This document shows, one piece after another, positions 7,257-15,268 of a stretch of DNA of 42,787 bases. Origin of the DNA: Elusimicrobiota bacterium (lineage in GTDB: Bacteria; Elusimicrobiota; Elusimicrobia; UBA1565; UBA9628). Under the pieces are notes generated by a model, which saw only the letters and a list, made by a program, of their open reading frames with translations, searched no databases and was not told the DNA's origin. Both the position numbers and the translations under genes were made by a program. The number at the start of each line of letters is the position of its first letter. Positions within the stretch are counted from its first letter, which is position 1. Where the stretch lies: the NCBI GenBank assembly GCA_016212825.1, contig JACRDS010000095.1, positions 1-42,787 on the forward strand. The letters run 5' to 3'.

Positions 7257-8221
7257 AGAGCTTCGTGGTCACCGGAGGAGCCGGCTTCATCGGCTCTTGC
7301 CTGGCCCGCCGGCTGGTCGCCGGCGGCGGCCGCGTCCTGGTCCTGGACGACCTGTCCGCCGGCTTCAAGCGCAACGTGCCGTCCGGAGCGCTGTTCCGGA
7401 AGGTCGACCTGAGCGACGACCGGGCCCTGGCCCGGGTGCGCCCGCCGGCCAAGCTCGACGCGGTGTTCCACCTGGCCGCCCAGTCCTCCGGCGAGGCCTC
7501 TTTCGACGACCCCCGGCGCGACGTGGCCGTCAACCACCTGGCCACCTACAACCTCCTGGACTGGTCCGCGCGGCACCGCTGCCGCAGGTTCGTGTTCGCC
7601 AGCTCCATGAGCGTCTACGGCGACGTGCCCGCGGGCTCGGGCCGCGTGGCGGAGGGACGCCCGCCGGCGCCGGCGTCCTTCTACGGGTGCAACAAGCTCG
7701 CATCCGAGGCCACCATCCGGGCGTTCAGCCGCCACGCCGGCCTGGGTTGCACGATCCTGCGCCTCTTCAACGTCTACGGCCCCGGCCAGAACATGCTCAA
7801 TATGAAGCAGGGCATGGTGAGCATCTACATGTCCTATCTCATGAACGGCCTTCCGATCCGCGTGAAGGGCTCCCTGGGCCGGTCGCGCGACTTCGTCTAC
7901 GTCGAAGACGTCGTGGACGCATTCCTCCGCGGCGCCGCGTCGCCGCGCGCCGCCGGCCGCACCTACAATGTGGGCACGGGGGTGCGCACCTCCGTGAGGG
8001 CCCTGCTGCGCGAGCTGCTCGGAGCGTACGGCCTCCGGGACTGGCGCCGCTGGGTGGAGGTCGCCGGGCGCACGAGCGGCGATGTGAGCGGGTTCGCCTC
8101 GGACCCGTCATCGATCCGGCGTGAGCTGGGCTGGCGGCCGCGCTGGCCGCTGAGCCGCGGCATCCCGCAGATGAAGCTCTGGTGCGACGAGACGCGTGCG
8201 ATCTGGAAGGGCGGCCGATGA
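7253..8221 (+). CDS. NAD-dependent epimerase/dehydratase (extended SDR)
   Basis: A 322-residue extended short-chain dehydrogenase/reductase. It has the dinucleotide motif VTGGAGFIGSCLARRL, the Ser region FASSMSVYGDV, the catalytic pair in SFYGCNKLASE (Tyr-x-x-x-Lys), and LRLFNVYGPGQN typical of UDP-sugar 4-epimerases and 4,6-dehydratases. The expected substrate is a nucleotide-linked hexose. It overlaps both neighbours by 4 bases (ATGA), so it is translated within the nine-gene operon. The exact reaction (epimerisation, dehydration or reduction) cannot be read from sequence. Confidence 0.9.
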   Translation: MKSFVVTGGAGFIGSCLARRLVAGGGRVLVLDDLSAGFKRNVPSGALFRKVDLSDDRALARVRPPAKLDAVFHLAAQSSGEASFDDPRRDVAVNHLATYNLLDWSARHRCRRFVFASSMSVYGDVPAGSGRVAEGRPPAPASFYGCNKLASEATIRAFSRHAGLGCTILRLFNVYGPGQNMLNMKQGMVSIYMSYLMNGLPIRVKGSLGRSRDFVYVEDVVDAFLRGAASPRAAGRTYNVGTGVRTSVRALLRELLGAYGLRDWRRWVEVAGRTSGDVSGFASDPSSIRRELGWRPRWPLSRGIPQMKLWCDETRAIWKGGR

Positions 8222-9105
8222 AGAGGGCGGCCTGCAACCTCTGCGCCTCGGCTCAGGGCGAGCTCATCAGGAAGGGGGTCTACGGCAATCCGCGGCAGAG
8301 CGTCTATCGCTGCCTTGCCTGCGGACACGTGTATCTGGCGCCTCTGCTGAGCGACGCGGATGAAGAGACGTTCTATATCAACGATTATCCGGCTTTCCTG
8401 CTCAAGCGCGGGGACGCCAAGAACGCCTCTCCCGCCGATCATTTCGCCAAGAACCGCGGCGAGGCCGCACGCCGCCTGGAGCTGGTCCAGGGCCTGCTGC
8501 GCCGCGGCCAGGACGTCCTGGAGATCGGCTCGGCCACAGGCTACTTCCTCCACGCTCTCAAGAAGCGGGTGCGCTCGGTCCTCGGGGTCGAGCCGAACTC
8601 CGCGCACGCGGCCTACGCCAACAGCCGAGGAGTCCCGACCTGTCAAGATCTCCAGGCCGCCGCCGGCCGGCGCTTCGATCTGGTTTTCCTCTACTACGTG
8701 CTCGAGCACGTCAAGGAGCCGCACGGATTCCTGAAGCAGATCCGGAGCCTCCTCAGGGGCCGGGGCGCGAAACTGGTCCTCGAGGTCCCCAACGGCGATG
8801 AGGCCCTCGTCTCCCTCTACCGCTCTCAGGCGTATGATGGTTTCGTCTGGCAGAGGGCGCACTGCAGCTATTTCTCGCCCAAGGCGCTCGGCGCGCTCCT
8901 GCGCCGGGATGGGTTCAGACCGCGCCTGGTCCCGGCCCAGCGCTACGACCTGTCCAACCACATGGTCTGGCTCGGAGAGGGGCGGCCGGGCGGCCTGGGC
9001 CGGTATCGGCGAGTGTTCTCCGACGCTCTGGAGCGCGAGTACAAGGAATGCCTCAAGAGGAGCTGGGCCTGCGACAGCATCATGGCCGTGGCGGAGGTCC
9101 GTTGA
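8218..9105 (+). CDS. Zinc-ribbon class I SAM methyltransferase
   Basis: A 295-residue methyltransferase. The N-terminus carries two Cys-x-x-Cys pairs (C6/C9 and C32/C35 in RCLACGHVYL), a small zinc-binding knuckle common in sugar C- and O-methyltransferases of surface-glycan loci. The SAM fold follows, with motif I VLEIGSATGYFLHAL, then LVFLYYVLEHVKEP and LVLEVPNGDEAL. It overlaps the preceding SDR by ATGA, and its stop is overlapped by a TTG start (TTGA). Likely role: methylation of a nucleotide sugar or glycan. The acceptor is unknown. Confidence 0.85.
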   Translation: MKRAACNLCASAQGELIRKGVYGNPRQSVYRCLACGHVYLAPLLSDADEETFYINDYPAFLLKRGDAKNASPADHFAKNRGEAARRLELVQGLLRRGQDVLEIGSATGYFLHALKKRVRSVLGVEPNSAHAAYANSRGVPTCQDLQAAAGRRFDLVFLYYVLEHVKEPHGFLKQIRSLLRGRGAKLVLEVPNGDEALVSLYRSQAYDGFVWQRAHCSYFSPKALGALLRRDGFRPRLVPAQRYDLSNHMVWLGEGRPGGLGRYRRVFSDALEREYKECLKRSWACDSIMAVAEVR

Positions 9106-10175
9106 AAGTTCCGCTGAAACCTCATCTGAAGGCCCTGCAGCGCGTCCGTATCGGCGAGACCAGCCGGGCGGGCTTCCTGCGTCTGGACCTCAACGAGGGC
9201 CCTGGGCTGCCGGAGGCGTTCGTCCGGGAGGCTCTCGCCGGCGTGGATCCCGAGTTCCTCTCGTGCTACCCTGAGTATCATCGCCTCAAAGGGCTCCTGG
9301 CGCGGCATGCCGGGATCAAGCCCGAGAACATCAGCCTGGCCACGGGCTCTGATGGGGCCATCAAGAACATCTTCGAGGCCTTCGTGGGCCGGGGCGACCG
9401 GGTCCTCTTCACCGATCCCACCTTCGCCATGTACCCGGTCTACTGCCGGATGTTCCAGGCCCGGCCTCTGAAGGTCCCGTACGGGAAGGACCTCTCGTTC
9501 CCTCTGGAGGATTTCGCCGCGGCTCTGCGGCCCGGCCTGAGGCTGGCGGTGCTGGTCAACCCGAACAACCCCACAGGCACGGCCGTGGAGCCCGCGCGCA
9601 TCCTGGAGCTGGTCCGCAGGGCCCGCCGCCACGGCACCTTGTTCCTGGTCGATGAGGCTTACTTCTATTTCTGCCCGAAGACCATGATGCCCTGGGTGCG
9701 CCGCTGCGACAACCTCATCGTGCTGCGCACCTTCTCCAAGCTCTGCGGCCTGGCCGCGGGGCGCCTGGGCTACGCTGCCGCGCATCCCGAAGTCGTCGAC
9801 GGCCTGCGCCGGGTCAAGTCGGTCTTCGACGTCAACGCCCTGGCCGCGCATCTGGCGGAGAGGCTCCTGGAGAGGCCCGCGCTGCTGCGGCGGCTGACGG
9901 AGGACGCCGCTCAGGGCAAGCGCTGGCTCCTGTCCCGACTGCGCGCCGAGGGGATCCCGCACGTGGCCGGCGAGGCCAACTTCGTCCTCATCCGCAGCGG
10001 CCGCAGCCTGGAGCCCTGGCTGGTCCGAGGCCTGGCCGAGCGCAAGGTCCTGGTCTCGGGGGGCTTCTCCCATGAGGGATTGCGCGATTGCGTGAGGGTG
10101 ACCACGGGGCACCGAGCCGCCATGGAGAGGTTCTGGAGCGCTTTCCTGCCGGTCTGGAGGGCCCTGGCGCGATGA
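9102..10175 (+). CDS. Class I/II PLP aminotransferase, HisC-like
   Basis: A 357-residue fold-type I aminotransferase resembling histidinol-phosphate aminotransferase and threonine-phosphate decarboxylase. Motifs are LDLNEGPGLP near the N-terminus, LVNPNNPTGTAV, VDEAYFYF, and the Schiff-base lysine in RTFSKLCGLAAGRLGY. The start is a TTG at 9102 overlapping the previous stop (TTGA) with GGAGG at 9093-9097. Placement in the middle of a sugar operon, far from any his gene, argues against histidine synthesis. In Campylobacter capsule loci similar enzymes make amino-alcohol phosphates such as serinol phosphate, so supply of an aminated glycan decoration is a reasonable alternative. Function beyond the family is inferred. 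Confidence 0.88.
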   Translation: MKVPLKPHLKALQRVRIGETSRAGFLRLDLNEGPGLPEAFVREALAGVDPEFLSCYPEYHRLKGLLARHAGIKPENISLATGSDGAIKNIFEAFVGRGDRVLFTDPTFAMYPVYCRMFQARPLKVPYGKDLSFPLEDFAAALRPGLRLAVLVNPNNPTGTAVEPARILELVRRARRHGTLFLVDEAYFYFCPKTMMPWVRRCDNLIVLRTFSKLCGLAAGRLGYAAAHPEVVDGLRRVKSVFDVNALAAHLAERLLERPALLRRLTEDAAQGKRWLLSRLRAEGIPHVAGEANFVLIRSGRSLEPWLVRGLAERKVLVSGGFSHEGLRDCVRVTTGHRAAMERFWSAFLPVWRALAR

Positions 10176-11047
10176 GGGCTCTGGTCAAAGCCGTTTTCCG
10201 GTGTCTCGGCAAGGACCCGGTGTCCGCAGTCGAGTCCTTGAGTTCCTGGTCCGTGCGGCTGGCGCTCCGGCAGCAGGGATTGGCGGCGCTCGTCGCGCGC
10301 CTCCGGGAGATCGAGCCGGACATCTCCAACCAGGAAGATGACGCCTTGCGGGGCAAGCGCTTCAACGCCTATTGGGAACTCAAGCGTCGGGGGCTGCAGG
10401 CGTTCCAGACCCGGCTCCTGCTGGACAGCCTGGAGCTGCTGCCTCGGCGGGACGGGCTGGTCGTGGTGGACGTGGGGGACTCCGCCGGGACCCATATGCT
10501 CTATCTGCGGCGTCTGGCCGGCCAGGGGCGCGTGCGCGACACCTTGAGCGTCAATCTGGAGGAGCGGGCCGTCGAGAAGGTCCGGGCGCGAGGCTTCCAG
10601 GCTCTGCTCTGCCGGGCCGAGGAGCTCGACGTCGATGGCGGGGTGGACCTCTTCGCCACCTTCGAGATGGTCGAGCATCTTCACAATCCGGCCCTCTTCC
10701 TGCGGCGCTTGAGCCGGCGCCCCGATTCCGCGAGGCTGCTGCTCACCGTGCCGTACCTGGAGCGCAGCCGGGTCGGCCTGCATCATGTCCGCAACGGCTC
10801 TACGGAGAAGGTCCTGGCAGGAGACGAGCACATCCTGGAGCTCTCGCCGGCGGACTGGAGGCTCCTGTTCCTGCACTCCGGCTGGCGCGTCGTGCGCGAG
10901 GAGACCTACTACCAGTATCCCCGCTGGCTCGGAGTGGGCTCCGTTCTGGCCTGGTTCTGGAGACGGACCGATTTCGAGGGCTTCTGGGGCGCGGTCTTGG
11001 AGAAGGACGGCTCGTTCGCCGATCGTTATGTGGACTGGGAGCCTTAG
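10172..11047 (+). CDS. SAM-dependent methyltransferase-like protein
   Basis: A 291-residue protein with a recognisable but divergent class I methyltransferase core. VVVDVGDSAGTHMLYL sits at the motif I position, followed by LFATFEMVEHLHNPALFL, the FEMVEH segment typical of Methyltransf_11/23 proteins. The first 80 or so residues are helical and not assigned, and the C-terminal region is Trp- and Arg-rich. In motif I the usual D/E-x-G-x-G-x-G is V-D-V-G-D-S-A-G, so SAM binding may be altered. It overlaps the aminotransferase gene by ATGA and is followed 9 bases later by an SDR with its own GGAGGAG ribosome site. Confidence 0.7.
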   Translation: MRALVKAVFRCLGKDPVSAVESLSSWSVRLALRQQGLAALVARLREIEPDISNQEDDALRGKRFNAYWELKRRGLQAFQTRLLLDSLELLPRRDGLVVVDVGDSAGTHMLYLRRLAGQGRVRDTLSVNLEERAVEKVRARGFQALLCRAEELDVDGGVDLFATFEMVEHLHNPALFLRRLSRRPDSARLLLTVPYLERSRVGLHHVRNGSTEKVLAGDEHILELSPADWRLLFLHSGWRVVREETYYQYPRWLGVGSVLAWFWRRTDFEGFWGAVLEKDGSFADRYVDWEP

Positions 11048-11056
11048 GAGGAGAGC

Positions 11057-11932
11057 ATGCGCGCAATCGTGTTCGGAGGGTCGGGATTCCTGGGCAGCCA
11101 TGTGGCCGACGCCTTGTCGGCGAAAGGCTGGACCGTGCGCGTCTTCGATAAGGCGGCATCGGACTGGCTGCGGCGGGGCCAGGAGATGGTCGTCGGCGAC
11201 ATACTCGACCCCGCGGCGGTCAAGCGCGCGGTGGCGGGCTGCCGCGTCGTCTATAATTTCGCCGGCGTGGCGGATCTCGACGACGCTCTGACCAAGCCGG
11301 TGGCCACCGCCCAGCAGAACATCCTGGGCAACCTCAACGTGCTGGAGGCCGCGGCCGCGACCGGGGTCCGGCGCTACGTGTATGCCAGCACCATCTACGT
11401 CTACAGCGACAAGGGCGGCTTCTATCGCTGCAGCAAGCAGGCTTCCGAACTCTACATCGAGGAGTTCGCGCGCCGCTTCGGTCTGCGATACACCATCCTG
11501 CGCTACGGGACGCTGTACGGCCCCCGGGCGGACCGCCGCAACAGCGTCCACCGCTACCTGGAGCAAGCCCTCAAGGAGGGCCGCATCGTGTGTTCGGGCG
11601 ACGGCGAGGAGATGCGCGAATACGTGCATGTCCGCGACGCCGCCGCGCTGAGCGCGGAGATCCTCAAGCCGGAGTATGCGGACAAGCACATCATCATCAC
11701 CGGTCATCACCCGATGAGGTTCAAGGACATGCTGCTCATGATCCAGGAGATCCTGGGACGCAGGATCAAACTCGAGCTGCGCCGGGACCGCAGCCGCGAC
11801 CACTACGCCTTCACCCCCTACTCGTTCGCCCCGAAGGTCGGCCGCAAGCTCGTCAGCCACTGCTATACGGACATGGGGCAGGGGCTGCTGGAATGCCTGC
11901 AGGAGCTGCACGGACGCGGCCGCGGACGGTGA
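11057..11932 (+). CDS. NAD-dependent epimerase/dehydratase (extended SDR)
   Basis: A 291-residue SDR. It opens with IVFGGSGFLGSHVADAL, an atypical Gly-Gly-Ser-Gly nucleotide motif. It continues with VVYNFAGVADLDDA, the Ser/Thr region YASTIYVYSDKGGF and Tyr-x-x-x-Lys in YRCSKQASE, then ILRYGTLYGPRAD. It is somewhat shorter than most nucleotide-sugar epimerases. The ATG at 11057 has GGAGGAG just upstream (11047-11053). Its stop overlaps the GTG start of the next gene. It probably reduces or epimerises a nucleotide sugar or its keto intermediate within the nine-gene operon. Confidence 0.87.
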   Translation: MRAIVFGGSGFLGSHVADALSAKGWTVRVFDKAASDWLRRGQEMVVGDILDPAAVKRAVAGCRVVYNFAGVADLDDALTKPVATAQQNILGNLNVLEAAAATGVRRYVYASTIYVYSDKGGFYRCSKQASELYIEEFARRFGLRYTILRYGTLYGPRADRRNSVHRYLEQALKEGRIVCSGDGEEMREYVHVRDAAALSAEILKPEYADKHIIITGHHPMRFKDMLLMIQEILGRRIKLELRRDRSRDHYAFTPYSFAPKVGRKLVSHCYTDMGQGLLECLQELHGRGRGR

Positions 11933-13860
11933 CCCGGATCCTGCTCGTCGCCGAGGGGGCGGCCCCTCCCGCTCCCGTCTTGGAGCGCCTGCGCCGGGAG
12001 GGGGGGGGCGATATCGCGCTCTTGTGGCTGGGAGACGGGGTCCCCTCGGGCGGCCTGGGATGTCTGCCGCAGGTGCCGGACGCGGCCCGTCTGCTGCGGG
12101 AGGAGACGGACCGGCTCCGCGAGGAGATCGTCCGGTGGTCCTGCGACCTGGGCGAGGCCCCGGCGTGCGGCGGACGCGTGAAAGACGCTCTGCTTCTGCC
12201 AGGCGGCGGCTTCAGTACCTGGTGGGCGGGCCTGCTCTCCGAGAAGAACACACTCAAGAGCCCTCTTTTCCATCGCCTGGCCCAGCTCGGCTTGGCGCGC
12301 CGGGTGCTCGGGGCGGGGCGTTATGGCCGCTGCTTCATAAGCGTCCAGGATCCCCTGCTGGGCGAGGCGCTGTCGCTCGCTGCGCGAGAGGCCGATGCCG
12401 TTCCACAAGAGGAGCGGCGATCCGGGGTCCCCTGGTCTGTGCGGCATCCCGTGCTCCGGGTCGTGATCACGGCAGTGGGCTTCTGGCTCCGGACCGCTGG
12501 CCGGCATCTGCGGCTGCGGCTGTCCTGGCGCGGCCGCGCGCGGCGGATCGCGGGCTGCTCGGAGCACCTCTGCGTGAGCTATTTCCCCTTGGTCGACCGG
12601 CGGGCCGCCGCCGCAGGGCGTTTCTTGAATCGTTTCACCGGAGAGCTCCAGGGCCTGGCGGCTCGATGCGGGAAGCGGCTTTCATGGATACTGGTGTACA
12701 TCCCGCTGGAGGGCAGGAGCTTCGGGGATGCCCTGGGTCTGGCGCGGGAGTTCTCCGCGAAAGGGGAGAATCTCTTCTTCTGGGAGGAGGTCCTCGACCT
12801 GGGTTCTTTGCTGCGGGCCATGTGGTTCTGGCTGCGGCAGGCTTTCATCGGCGAGCGGCTTCTGGCCTCCGGGGGGCCTGGGGGCCTCGTCCCGCCGCTC
12901 CTCGGCGCGGGGGGCGCTCCTCTGACCAGGGCCTTGTGGCGGATATCGTTCTGGGGAGCGGGCCCCATGGAGGGGATCCTCTACTACGCGGCTTTCTCGG
13001 CGGCTTGGCGGCGGCTGGAGGGCGTGCGCCGATGCGTTTACAACTGCGAGATGCTCGTGCTGGAGAAGGCGATCAACGCCGCCAGGTCCAAGGCCCGCCC
13101 CGGCCTGCGCACCGTCGGCTTCCAGCACTCGACGCTGAGCCGGAACTTCTGGAGCCATTTCTACGACAGGCGCGAGTTGGTCCGGTCCGGCGCCGAGTCC
13201 GATCTGCCGCTGCCCGACGTCCTGGCCGCCAACGGGCGGCTTCCTGCCGAGATGCTGGAAGCCGCCGGCTATTCCGTGACCATGGCGGAATCCCTGAGGT
13301 ATCTCTATCTCCAGCGCATCCTGTCCGAACCGCCGCGCGCGCGCCGGTCCGGCCTGCTGGTCATCGGCTCGATCGACCGGCAGGAGACCGTGGCGCTCCT
13401 GAGGTTCGTCGGCGCCGCCTTCCCGCGGGCGGGCGATGCCGATATCCTCTTCGCGGCGCATCCCGCTCTGCCGGCGTCCCGCCTGCGGGCCGAGATCCCT
13501 CCCGCCGTCGCGGCCTGTCAGGGTCCTCTCGCCGAGGCCATGGCCGCCGCGGGGATCGTCCTGTCCGGGGCCAGCACGGCCGCCTTCGAGGCTCTGGCGT
13601 ACGGCTGCGAGGTCGTCGTCCCGGTCTTCCGCGGCGTCATGTTCATGAACCCGATCGGGGAGTTCCCCGAGGTGTGCCATCTTGTCCATGAGCCCGAGGA
13701 GCTGCGCCATGTCATGGAGCGCCTGACGAGAGGGGATTCCAGGCATGATCCGGAAGTCGGCCGAAGGTTCATCCGTGATTATTGGCTGCTCGACGAGAGG
13801 ATGCCGCGTTGGCGGGCCCTGCTCTTTGCGCCGGAACCCCGGGAGGCATGCATATCATGA
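11929..13860 (+). CDS. Large GT-B-like surface-carbohydrate biosynthesis protein
   Basis: A 643-residue protein, the largest of the operon, starting at a GTG (11929) that overlaps the upstream stop. The N-terminal half is not recognised. The C-terminal half looks like a GT-B donor domain of glycan polymerases: YNCEMLVLEKAIN, then GFQHSTLSRNFWSHF, and finally ADILFAAHPALP and VLSGASTAAFEALAYGC. The latter resembles the last helix of teichoic-acid/CDP-glycerol-type transferases and of the O-antigen proteins described in Leptospira. A 9-base G run (12000-12008) lies near codon 25. A glycosyltransferase role is likely by context, but the donor is unknown. Strand and frame are certain; family assignment is moderate. 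Confidence 0.7.
   Translation: MTRILLVAEGAAPPAPVLERLRREGGGDIALLWLGDGVPSGGLGCLPQVPDAARLLREETDRLREEIVRWSCDLGEAPACGGRVKDALLLPGGGFSTWWAGLLSEKNTLKSPLFHRLAQLGLARRVLGAGRYGRCFISVQDPLLGEALSLAAREADAVPQEERRSGVPWSVRHPVLRVVITAVGFWLRTAGRHLRLRLSWRGRARRIAGCSEHLCVSYFPLVDRRAAAAGRFLNRFTGELQGLAARCGKRLSWILVYIPLEGRSFGDALGLAREFSAKGENLFFWEEVLDLGSLLRAMWFWLRQAFIGERLLASGGPGGLVPPLLGAGGAPLTRALWRISFWGAGPMEGILYYAAFSAAWRRLEGVRRCVYNCEMLVLEKAINAARSKARPGLRTVGFQHSTLSRNFWSHFYDRRELVRSGAESDLPLPDVLAANGRLPAEMLEAAGYSVTMAESLRYLYLQRILSEPPRARRSGLLVIGSIDRQETVALLRFVGAAFPRAGDADILFAAHPALPASRLRAEIPPAVAACQGPLAEAMAAAGIVLSGASTAAFEALAYGCEVVVPVFRGVMFMNPIGEFPEVCHLVHEPEELRHVMERLTRGDSRHDPEVGRRFIRDYWLLDERMPRWRALLFAPEPREACIS
12000..12008 (+). repeat. 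Nine-base G homopolymer in the GT-B-like gene
   Basis: An uninterrupted run of nine G encodes Gly-Gly-Gly at about codons 25-27 of the 643-residue gene. Slippage by one base here would truncate the protein early, which is the classic arrangement for phase variation. In a GC-rich genome such runs also occur by chance. Confidence 0.6.
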
Positions 13861-14783
13861 AGATCGGAATAACGGCCCAATCTTTTGGAAGGAACCCTGT
13901 CCTGCGCAAGGAACTGCTGGCGCTGTCCCCGGATTGCGTGTTCAATGATCACATCAGCCATCCGACGCAGGCCGACCTGGCCCGCCTGCTCAAGGGCTGC
14001 GACGGGGCCGTGGTGGGCCTGGAGCCCGTCGGCGAGGAGCTCCTCCGCAGGCTGCCGGGGCTGCGGATCGTTTCCAAATACGGCGTGGGGCTCGACAACC
14101 TGGACCTGGGGGCCTGCGCCCGCCGCGGCGTGGCGGTGGGCTGGACCCCGGGCCTCAACCGCCTCTCCGTGGCGGAGATGACGCTGGGCATGATGCTGGC
14201 CCTGCTGCGGCATGTGGTCTCCGCGTGCCAGAAGCTCAAGGACGGCTGCTGGGAGAAATCCGTGGGCGTAGAGCTCACGGGCAAGACCGTCGGCATCATC
14301 GGCCTCGGGCATGTGGGCAAAGAGGTGGCGCGGCTCCTGGGACCGTTCCGCTGCCGCATCCTGGCCAACGACATCCTGGACATCGGCGCCTACTGCCGCA
14401 AGCGCAAGCTCATTCCCGCCGCCAAGGCCCGCATCTGGAAGGAGGCGGACCTGGTGACCATCCACACCCCGCTGACGCCGCTCACGCGCGGGATGGTCGA
14501 TCGGAGGGTCTTGGGCCGGATGAAGCGGACCGCCTATCTCGTCAACACGGCGCGGGGGCCCATCGTGGACCCCAAGGCCCTCGAGTGGGCCCTGCGCAAA
14601 GGAGTCATCGCGGGCGCGGCCTTGGACGTCTATTGCGAGGAGCCGCCCCGGGACCGGGACTTCCTCAACCTTCCTCATCTCCTCTGCACCCCGCACCGAG
14701 CGGGCAGCTCCCAAGAGGCGGTGCTGGCCATGGGCCGCAGCGCCATCGCGCACCTCCGGAAGTTCTTCCTGAAGAAGGGCTAG
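13857..14783 (+). CDS. D-isomer-specific 2-hydroxyacid dehydrogenase
   Basis: A 308-residue NAD-dependent dehydrogenase of the phosphoglycerate-dehydrogenase superfamily. It shows ISKYGVGLDN-type text (IVSKYGVGLDNLDL), the Rossmann motif VGIIGLGHVGKEVARLL, and the Arg-Glu-His catalytic set in NTARGPIVD, DVYCEEPP and CTPHRAGSS. Length fits. I took the ATG at 13857 because it overlaps the upstream stop (ATGA); the ATG at 13848 is only 2 bases from the GGGAGG and seems too close. It ends the nine-gene operon and its stop shares the CTAG tetranucleotide with the stop of the convergent transketolase gene. It may make or consume a 2-keto acid needed for a sugar acid, which is inference. Confidence 0.9.
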   Translation: MKIGITAQSFGRNPVLRKELLALSPDCVFNDHISHPTQADLARLLKGCDGAVVGLEPVGEELLRRLPGLRIVSKYGVGLDNLDLGACARRGVAVGWTPGLNRLSVAEMTLGMMLALLRHVVSACQKLKDGCWEKSVGVELTGKTVGIIGLGHVGKEVARLLGPFRCRILANDILDIGAYCRKRKLIPAAKARIWKEADLVTIHTPLTPLTRGMVDRRVLGRMKRTAYLVNTARGPIVDPKALEWALRKGVIAGAALDVYCEEPPRDRDFLNLPHLLCTPHRAGSSQEAVLAMGRSAIAHLRKFFLKKG

Positions 14784-15268
14784 ACCCGGATGTAGGCCGG
14801 CCCGGGGGACGAGAGCCAGTCCTTCACCATCCGGGGGAAGTCGCAGTCCGCCTCGTGGTAGGGGTCGAAGACCGGCATGCCGATGAGCTTCATGAGGTGC
14901 TCGTCGTCCGCGCCGCAGCAGTGGGAGTGTCCCAGGAACTTGAAGTAGTCGTTGGCCCCGGTCCCTATGAACTTGACGCCCAGGTTCTGGAGCACCACGT
15001 CGTTGCGCACCTGCTCCAGGGCCCGGTAGGCCAGGAAGTTGACGATGGAGTAGACCACGGGCCGCAGGCCGGACATGGCCATGCCCGCCGCGATGCCCAC
15101 GGTGCCCTGCTCCATGACCCCGACATTGAGGATGCGGTCCGGCAGGGCTTCCCGATAGCTGTCGATGACTCCGAAGCCCATGTCGCAGACCAGCAGGTGG
15201 AGGCGCGTGTCGGCCCGGGCGTAGGGCAGCAGGGCGTCGACGATCTCCTTGCGGTAGTTGGGGCTCAT
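14780..15268 (-). CDS. Transketolase-like PYR subunit lacking the C-terminal domain
   Basis: A 162-residue protein equal to the pyrimidine-binding (PYR) domain of transketolase and deoxyxylulose-phosphate synthase. The catalytic glutamate that activates thiamine diphosphate is in VGVMEQGTVGIAAGMA (Glu53), followed by GLRPVVYSIVNFLAYRALEQ. Two-subunit transketolases normally have a C-half of about 310 residues with an extra Transketolase_C domain. This one stops at GPAYIRV, precisely where the PYR domain ends, so it is a clean domain boundary rather than a random break. The downstream DNA is occupied by the 2-hydroxyacid dehydrogenase on the other strand. It overlaps the PP-subunit gene by 4 bases and is the last gene of the ten-gene operon. 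Confidence 0.9.
   Translation of the reverse strand: MSPNYRKEIVDALLPYARADTRLHLLVCDMGFGVIDSYREALPDRILNVGVMEQGTVGIAAGMAMSGLRPVVYSIVNFLAYRALEQVRNDVVLQNLGVKFIGTGANDYFKFLGHSHCCGADDEHLMKLIGMPVFDPYHEADCDFPRMVKDWLSSPGPAYIRV

Noticed and set aside
9102-10175. True histidine-pathway hisC
   Set aside because: No other his genes are near; the gene is embedded in a sugar operon with overlapping starts. The family call is kept without the symbol.
14780-15268. Frameshifted full-length transketolase C-half
   Set aside because: Downstream DNA on this strand is antisense to a well-conserved dehydrogenase and holds no Transketolase_C-like text; the protein ends at a domain boundary.
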